This document shows, piece by piece, positions 51,222 through 56,342 of a stretch of DNA of 56,342 nt. A model generated the notes under the pieces. The model was given only the letters and a program-made list of their open reading frames with translations. It ran no database searches and was not told the DNA's origin. Numbering within the stretch: the first letter of the stretch is position 1; every line of letters begins with the position of its first letter. This stretch comes from Deltaproteobacteria bacterium (GTDB lineage Archaea; Thermoplasmatota; Poseidoniia; Poseidoniales; Poseidoniaceae). Where the stretch lies: positions 1 to 56,342 of the forward strand of contig JAOMAZ010000007.1 in NCBI GenBank assembly GCA_028344335.1, read 5' to 3'. Position numbers and translations under genes: made by a program.

Positions 51222-54044
51222 CTAGGAGAACTTTGCTCCACAAGTAGCACACTCATTGGCATCGATAGTCAAATCTGCACCACAAGCTCCACATTCTCCT
51301 ACTTCGGAGGCTTCTGTGACATCTTCTGATTCCTTCTTCTTTCTCCTAATCGCCTTCTTTCGCTTTTCTACGGCAGGTTCTAGATCATCATCTTCAAAGG
51401 AGAAATCCATCGCTTCTTCGGGCAATTCATTACCTGCGAGACGATGATCTTGGATACCCATTCCAACTAATACTTCTTGACCCGGCAAAACTCCATCTTC
51501 GCCTGTTAATTCGAAAATCTCACCCCTAATTGAGGCGTCACTTGCATCTAGATCTCCACCATCATCACCTGCATCGACCATATGTCGGCGACCTTTCTTA
51601 TCCGATAGGAAAGCATCGATATCATGGTCAGACATTGCCTCTTCAGGTGTTATGATATTAGGAATTGCGACAACTGGACCTGCAGTCTCATCATCTCCTT
51701 CTTCGGCCTCTTCAAGCAATGCCAATTCAGCATTTTGGCGTTCTAGAAGTTCTTCCATTTGAGCCTCAGCAGCCTCTAATTTCTCGTCCCACTCACTTTC
51801 AAGACCGTCTTCTTCAAAGCCGAATTCCTTTGCAGTTTCATCAAAGTTTTCTGCTCCAGTAACAATAGCGCTTTCATCTTCAACAACTTCTTCTGCATCC
51901 TTATCAGGTAGGGGAACAGTTTGCTTTTTTCGCTCCCTCTCCTTGAATTGAGAACGCAAGTCATGAGCTGCTCCACAATATGGACAATTTTCCAAAAGGC
52001 TTGGCATACTTTCTCCACATGTAGTACAATCATGGAAACGCTTTCTTGCTCGCTTCAAATTAAAGTCACAATGAGGACATTTGTCTTCACCACCTTCTAA
52101 TTCTCCATCACAGGCAGGGCAATAATCGAAGATGTCGCGCTCGATATCCTCTTCACGGTTTCTAGTCAAGATGACAGCAGTTATGAGAACTCCAATCATG
52201 ACAAAAGCCGCAAAACCGAATAACATCATTGAACCAAAGATGCTTTCAGATGCATCTTCATTGATTCCCTGTACTAAATCAACGGCAAATGCTTTTTGGT
52301 GAGGTTTGGAGATTGTTCCATCTTCTTCGCTTCTGATATGGAGAAGAATGGTTGAACGGTCATTGGTATCAAAGTCGCACTCCACACTTACTTTTTCTCC
52401 GCGTGTAGTAATGTTTACTTCAGTTGTAGATAATTTTTTGATAACTCCTTGAGTCACATCTTCACAAATTAGGGTTGATTCTCCTAAGCCTGAAGATGTT
52501 AATTCAATACTATAGGTGTAGGTGCCTGGATTTAATGGTGGAGCTGCTTCCATCCCAGTGCTGCTGACAATCGCTTCTGTTGATACTGCAAATTGTAGCA
52601 ATAAGGTGGTAGTCGCTTCCACACTTCCTGTGGCAACACTATCAGCCAAATTTGCATCAAATGAATTGCTATCTGCTATCCAAGTTGCAGTGAAATTAGC
52701 GGTATGAGCACCAGAAGAGGAAGTTGCCAAAACACCTGACCAAATGAAAGAGGTACCTGCATCAATTTGTCCTATGACCTGATCTGAAGATATTCCCTCC
52801 CACTCAATTCTCAAGAGTCCTGATACAGGGATATCACCTGTATTTGAAATGGAAACTCTCCATGTAACTGGGTCTCCAGCCTCAACTTTTGTTGATGAAG
52901 GATTTGCAAATTGGTCTAAAACTACGTTTGGAGTTGGACGGATTTCGATAATGATACTGGCTGCGTCATTATTTGTTGTGGCTTGGTCAAGGACCTCAAA
53001 TGGGTCTATTTGTACTTTTAATTGATGTTGCCCTTCACCTAGATTTTGAATTTGACCCCAAGTTAAATTGGTGCTCCAATCAGTACTAACTTCATCAGAA
53101 GTTCCAGTCATTGAAACAATAATTGGTTCAATAACAATAGGTAATCCGGTATGGCCAGGGAAACTGAATCCCACGTTAACATCGCTATCGCCGCTGAAGT
53201 GCTTGCGGAGAATTGTTCCTGATATTTCCCAATCTCCCCGAATGGAGTTGCTAGGGGTTTCCACAACTGGGTCTGAAGCATGTAAATAATCTGGTTCTGA
53301 ATCAATGCTTAATGAGAGTTTTACTTCTTTACCAGATTCGCTGATTTCAGTGATGCTACCATTCGGGTCCGGAAGAAGAATTAATCCGTATTCCCCCCCT
53401 ACTGGTGCAATTAGGGTGTGATTTACCCAAGTTGTTTGACCTACTGCAAGGGCTTCAATACTCAAGTATTGATCGAATGATGGTTGATTTTCAACTCCAA
53501 GATAAAGAACGCTCTCTGCTGCATCAACTGTGCCAGTATTCTGGATATTGACTGCTACTGAAATTGTGTCCCCAACCCTATTTCCTGTGGTTGGTGAAAT
53601 ACTGCTACCAATGATTTCTAAATTTGCCAAGCCGCTTACACTGAATGACTTGTAAAATGAAACAGTTGTATCACCGGAGTACTCAAATTCCACCCATACT
53701 TTTCGCTCCCCTTCTTCTAATGCAAACCACGTTGCAGTGACTTCTTCATTGCTGGAGGCGGCAATAGTTACCGTGTTTTCCAAAAATTTTGATGATGAAC
53801 TAATACTATCTTTGTAAAACCGATATTGTACATCGGTGGCGGTAAATGAATTGGTGTTTTCAAGTAATAATCTAAATTCCACTGAACCCCCTCTAATCGG
53901 TTCATCTGGGACTAATCCAAGAGTGGAAGAAGAGGCTTCAACACCACCGCTATTACCGGCAGAAACCGGAATGATTGTCATTAATGGTAATAGTAAAAAC
54001 AGCATAGCGATGCTGCCTGAACAAAGTCGTGAAAGCCTCCCCAT
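51222..54044 (-). CDS. CARDB-type surface protein with transmembrane helix and cytosolic zinc ribbons
   Basis: The 940-aa protein has a signal peptide (IAMLFLLLPLMTIIPVSA) and several extracellular CARDB/Ig-like domains (NLEIIGSSISPTTGNRVGDT, VAVNIQNTGTVDAAES, VEAGDPVTWRVSISNTGDIP). A transmembrane helix follows near residues 600-628 (SMMLFGFAAFVMIGVLITAV). The cytosolic part has two consecutive zinc ribbons (CPAC...CPHC and CTTC...CPYC, about 640-690), an acidic coiled-coil linker, and a third ribbon at the C-terminus (CGAC...CATC). The layout suits transmission of an outside contact to cytoplasmic partners. It diverges from another surface-protein gene. Specific role unknown. Confidence 0.87.
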   Translation of the reverse strand: MGRLSRLCSGSIAMLFLLLPLMTIIPVSAGNSGGVEASSSTLGLVPDEPIRGGSVEFRLLLENTNSFTATDVQYRFYKDSISSSSKFLENTVTIAASSNEEVTATWFALEEGERKVWVEFEYSGDTTVSFYKSFSVSGLANLEIIGSSISPTTGNRVGDTISVAVNIQNTGTVDAAESVLYLGVENQPSFDQYLSIEALAVGQTTWVNHTLIAPVGGEYGLILLPDPNGSITEISESGKEVKLSLSIDSEPDYLHASDPVVETPSNSIRGDWEISGTILRKHFSGDSDVNVGFSFPGHTGLPIVIEPIIVSMTGTSDEVSTDWSTNLTWGQIQNLGEGQHQLKVQIDPFEVLDQATTNNDAASIIIEIRPTPNVVLDQFANPSSTKVEAGDPVTWRVSISNTGDIPVSGLLRIEWEGISSDQVIGQIDAGTSFIWSGVLATSSSGAHTANFTATWIADSNSFDANLADSVATGSVEATTTLLLQFAVSTEAIVSSTGMEAAPPLNPGTYTYSIELTSSGLGESTLICEDVTQGVIKKLSTTEVNITTRGEKVSVECDFDTNDRSTILLHIRSEEDGTISKPHQKAFAVDLVQGINEDASESIFGSMMLFGFAAFVMIGVLITAVILTRNREEDIERDIFDYCPACDGELEGGEDKCPHCDFNLKRARKRFHDCTTCGESMPSLLENCPYCGAAHDLRSQFKERERKKQTVPLPDKDAEEVVEDESAIVTGAENFDETAKEFGFEEDGLESEWDEKLEAAEAQMEELLERQNAELALLEEAEEGDDETAGPVVAIPNIITPEEAMSDHDIDAFLSDKKGRRHMVDAGDDGGDLDASDASIRGEIFELTGEDGVLPGQEVLVGMGIQDHRLAGNELPEEAMDFSFEDDDLEPAVEKRKKAIRRKKKESEDVTEASEVGECGACGADLTIDANECATCGAKFS

Positions 54045-54171
54045 CGATACCTACACCTATGGTATGGCACTTGAACCCTGCCGCTACAAGCCCTGTTCAG
54101 AGGTTGCCGTGGGTGATGCTTCTGTTTGGCAAGGATTCAAGGCCGAGGCGCGCCGTGTGCGTAGCGTCGTT

Positions 54172-56034
54172 ATGCATAGTCGCATCATTTCGCTGAGCCT
54201 CGCGCTGCTGCTTTGTGTTGGTTTCGTGCCAATGCAAGCCTATGCGACAAATGGGCGTGATGCAAGTGATATTGTCATCTCATTCACCAATGGTCCAGCT
54301 GAAGATGACTCTATTACTGGGACCCATACTTTGCAATTTTCGACTTCTGGAAGCGGCACTTTAGTAAACATGACTATCGAACTAAACGATGGCTCAAACT
54401 GGGTGGAATTAACAACACTAAGCGGCAGCCCGTGGGTCTATTTTTGGGATTCAACAGATGTTGATAATGGTACATATCAACTTCGGGCATGGGGGAATGA
54501 TTCCTCAGTTGGAGAAGATACTTCTTACGCATATAGCGGAAATTTCACAATCACTAACCAAGTCCCAGTAATCAGTGATTTCAGCCTAGCAGATGTAGTG
54601 GTTGGTGATGGTTCTTCTCCAAGTAATCGCGCTTGGACCACCACTCCAACCAATGGAAGTCTACTTTTTTCTTGGGCTGGTTCAGACGATGACCTTTCAT
54701 ACGCATCTTTGGTTAATGTTCCAGGCCCTGGATCTCCGGCCAATGATGGACCGGGCTCATTTGATTATTCATGGAATTGGACCAATGGTAACCTCGAAGA
54801 GGGTAAATGGAGCCCTCAACTTAGCCTCTACGATTCATCAGGGCTTTCTGCAAGTCAAACCATGTTCATTGGAATTGACCGAAGTGGACCCAGTGTTGGA
54901 ACTCCTAGTGTCTCAACAAATGGCTGGGTGAATAGCAATTCTGTGGAATTAACAGGGCTTTCAAGCGGTGCAAGTGATTCAGGAGGCAGTGGTATTGACT
55001 ACTATGAAGTGAAGATTGGCTCTGGCGAGTGGGCAACAGCAGGAAGTTCAGGCACCGTAGGGCTGAGTTTATCCGAAGGCCAACATACTATTCATGTTAG
55101 GTCTGTTGACCGAGTTGGTAATGCTGGTAGCAGCAAAAGCGTCGAAGTAGGAGTCGACCTGACGATTCCACTACTTGGTGGGTGGATTGTACCAGAATTG
55201 AATACCAGCCGCATCGGTGCAGTTTCAATTACATATATCGCCGCCGACCCATTATCAGGAATCTCTGAAAGTGATTGCTTAATTCAATATGGCTTCGATA
55301 GTGACGGGGTTGGTTCAACTCCTGACATTACCGGTCGCTGGTTATCTATGACTGCTGGGCTTGAAGGTACGGTTGGACTAACAGATTGGTCAACAAAAAG
55401 CCGCCAGTACCTGATGCTAAGAGCAACTATCGTCGACAATGCAAGCAACAGTATCTTAACAGAAAACGCAGGCTTCCAAGTCCTTCCTGGACTCGATATT
55501 ACATGGAATTCAAGTGCCATGAATATCAACCGAATTATGGTTAGACCAGGGACTTCTGACGTTTCAACAGTTATGCTAACAAGTCAAATAATCACCAATG
55601 AAGCATATGGTGGCTCACTAACAATCCGGTTGGAAACAGCACCTGCTGACCGCACAGCCGAAGTCTCATGGACGACAGTCGAAACCCGCATTCTCTTAGC
55701 AGGAGACCTCTCTGATTCAGAAGAGATTCTTTATTGGAACCATACAATCGAAGCTGCTGGACAATGGGATCTAAGGTTGGTCATCGATCCAAATGATTTA
55801 ATCGATGAAAAAGACGAAGGTGATAATGCCCATTATTTCGTAGTAACTGGTGTCAACACCAACTTCCTTAATGTTGTTTCAGGATTCATGCCAACTCTTG
55901 GTTGGCTGATGGTCGCAGGATTTGTAGTGGCATGGTTATCCAGAAAAAACTACTCTTCTTCCCAAGAAATTGATTCATCTTCTGCCAATGAAAGTGCAGA
56001 AGCAACATCATCGCTGTCCTCTGGGTCAATTTGA
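54172..56034 (+). CDS. Secreted, C-terminally anchored Ig-like surface protein
   Basis: The 620-aa protein starts at the ATG at 54172 (MHSRIISLSLALLLCVGF), giving a clean signal peptide ending near AYA. The open frame upstream to 53836 is antisense to the divergent gene and is not coding. The extracellular part has successive Ig-like beta domains (VYFWDSTDVDNGTYQLRAW, IDYYEVKIGSGEWATAG, HTIHVRSVDRVGNAG) and a CARDB-like last domain (WDLRLVIDPNDLIDEKDEGD). A C-terminal helix (LGWLMVAGFVVAWLS) precedes a Ser/Glu-rich tail. The tail's coding region overlaps the convergent KH gene by 85 bp. Confidence 0.85.
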   Translation: MHSRIISLSLALLLCVGFVPMQAYATNGRDASDIVISFTNGPAEDDSITGTHTLQFSTSGSGTLVNMTIELNDGSNWVELTTLSGSPWVYFWDSTDVDNGTYQLRAWGNDSSVGEDTSYAYSGNFTITNQVPVISDFSLADVVVGDGSSPSNRAWTTTPTNGSLLFSWAGSDDDLSYASLVNVPGPGSPANDGPGSFDYSWNWTNGNLEEGKWSPQLSLYDSSGLSASQTMFIGIDRSGPSVGTPSVSTNGWVNSNSVELTGLSSGASDSGGSGIDYYEVKIGSGEWATAGSSGTVGLSLSEGQHTIHVRSVDRVGNAGSSKSVEVGVDLTIPLLGGWIVPELNTSRIGAVSITYIAADPLSGISESDCLIQYGFDSDGVGSTPDITGRWLSMTAGLEGTVGLTDWSTKSRQYLMLRATIVDNASNSILTENAGFQVLPGLDITWNSSAMNINRIMVRPGTSDVSTVMLTSQIITNEAYGGSLTIRLETAPADRTAEVSWTTVETRILLAGDLSDSEEILYWNHTIEAAGQWDLRLVIDPNDLIDEKDEGDNAHYFVVTGVNTNFLNVVSGFMPTLGWLMVAGFVVAWLSRKNYSSSQEIDSSSANESAEATSSLSSGSI

Positions 56035-56342
56035 GATGCTTTCAAGCGACGAGAAGCGCGTCGCGATGACAATTCGGACAAACCTGGGACTAGGGCGTCG
56101 AAGTCTTCAGTAGCCTCATCCTTTGTTTCGATATATCCAAGTGAACGAGATTCCAACTTTTGGCGGCGGCTACCTCTTTCTAATCCTTTGATGACCGAGC
56201 CATGTTCGGAACCACCTGCTAATCTCTCGACTGCATCTACGGCTAAATCTAAGCCAGCTTCCTCTCCAACAATAACGATGGTAGAACCATAAATAGTGAT
56301 TTCACAATTTGTCAAGCCTTCGATTAGTTTGCGGATTTTTCC
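55950..56342 (-). CDS. Partial KH-domain RNA-binding protein (Pno1/Dim2-like), C-terminal part
   Basis: The minus-strand frame is open through the right edge and begins inside a KH domain (GKIRKLIEGLTNCEITIYGS, then TIVIVGEEAGLDLAVDAVER and a GSEHGSVIKGLER segment). This is the second-KH pattern of archaeal Pno1/Dim2 homologues, which bind rRNA during 30S maturation and in archaea also contact aIF2-alpha. A long acidic tail follows (DPEDSDDVASALSLAEDES). The 5' part lies outside the window. Its last 85 bp overlap the convergent surface-protein gene, an unusually long overlap. Confidence 0.85.
   Translation of the reverse strand, partial: GKIRKLIEGLTNCEITIYGSTIVIVGEEAGLDLAVDAVERLAGGSEHGSVIKGLERGSRRQKLESRSLGYIETKDEATEDFDALVPGLSELSSRRASRRLKASQIDPEDSDDVASALSLAEDESISWEEE

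Noticed and set aside
51019-51252. Minus-strand ORF of 77 aa in the structured intergenic block
   Set aside because: It overlaps the end of the CARDB gene, has no RBS, and the composition looks random; the stretch is better explained by structure.
53836-54171. N-terminal extension of the 54172-56034 surface protein
   Set aside because: The extra 112 codons are antisense to the divergent CARDB protein gene, and a perfect signal peptide starts at 54172.
1-56342. Transposons, prophage genes, tRNA or rRNA genes
   Set aside because: I looked for transposase or integrase motifs and for tRNA T-loop patterns outside genes and found none convincing.

Overview
This window looks like a chromosomal segment of a planktonic euryarchaeon, most likely Marine Group II (Candidatus Poseidoniales). 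That placement is an inference. The archaeal markers are the wyosine pathway proteins Taw1 and Taw2, an archaeal-type uS2, a Pno1/Dim2-like KH protein at the right edge, many winged-helix regulators, and very large secreted, C-terminally anchored surface proteins, one with LDL-receptor-A-like repeats. Bacterial-type genes sit among them: UvrC, GpmA, DUF1499, HxlR and AlkB-like. DNA is AT-leaning by eye, genes are densely packed, and convergent neighbours often overlap at their 3' ends. I see no rRNA, tRNA, CRISPR array, transposase, integrase or phage gene.

Layout. 1-4.7 kb: a partial secreted protein, an LDLa-repeat surface protein, and two divergent glycosyltransferases. 4.7-8.6 kb: uvrC divergent from a STAND-type ATPase with an N-terminal winged helix. 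8.6-17.7 kb: a giant anchored surface protein, Taw2, then a secreted cyclophilin followed directly by a 1333-aa protein with Ig-like repeats, a GATase-like domain and an M60 metallopeptidase domain. 18-20.9 kb: a membrane-anchored CocE/PepX hydrolase, a stand-alone receiver domain and a JAMM metalloprotease. 21-25 kb: an acidic cytosolic protein, a tungsten aldehyde:ferredoxin oxidoreductase, a DUF1499 protein and phosphoglycerate mutase. 25-26.6 kb: a tight run of five small or medium membrane-associated proteins of unknown function, two of them found by hand translation. 26.7-28.8 kb: a wHTH regulator, a cupin, an AlkB-like membrane di-iron oxygenase and two coupled tiny ORFs upstream of it.

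28.8-31.1 kb: a PiT-PhoU phosphate transporter preceded by four tandem 23/24-bp repeats. 31.2-37.6 kb: Taw1, a duplicated cysteine-pinned helical protein, two GT4 glycosyltransferases flanking GDP-mannose 4,6-dehydratase, and a PLP aminotransferase. 37.6-42.9 kb: an ABC operon (ATPase, 1190-aa FtsX-like permease carrying pentapeptide repeats, second ATPase with a C-terminal zinc ribbon). 43-48.5 kb: a fused hydroxyacyl-CoA dehydrogenase/enoyl-CoA hydratase, three consecutive winged-helix regulators and a tRNA-dihydrouridine synthase. 48.5-56.3 kb: uS2, a Cas4/RecB-like nuclease with four inserted transmembrane helices, a lipoprotein, a GC-rich structured intergenic stretch, a CARDB surface protein with cytosolic zinc ribbons, another Ig-like surface protein, and the partial KH protein.

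Together the genes fit a heterotroph that degrades proteins and glycoproteins at its surface (M60, PepX-like and cyclophilin), oxidises fatty acids and possibly alkyl chains, decorates its surface with deoxyhexose-containing glycans, and tunes phosphate uptake. The candidates I consider most novel are the small membrane-protein cluster, the membrane-embedded Cas4-like nuclease, the AlkB operon with its tiny ORFs, the pentapeptide-bearing ABC permease, and the phosphate-transporter repeat array.
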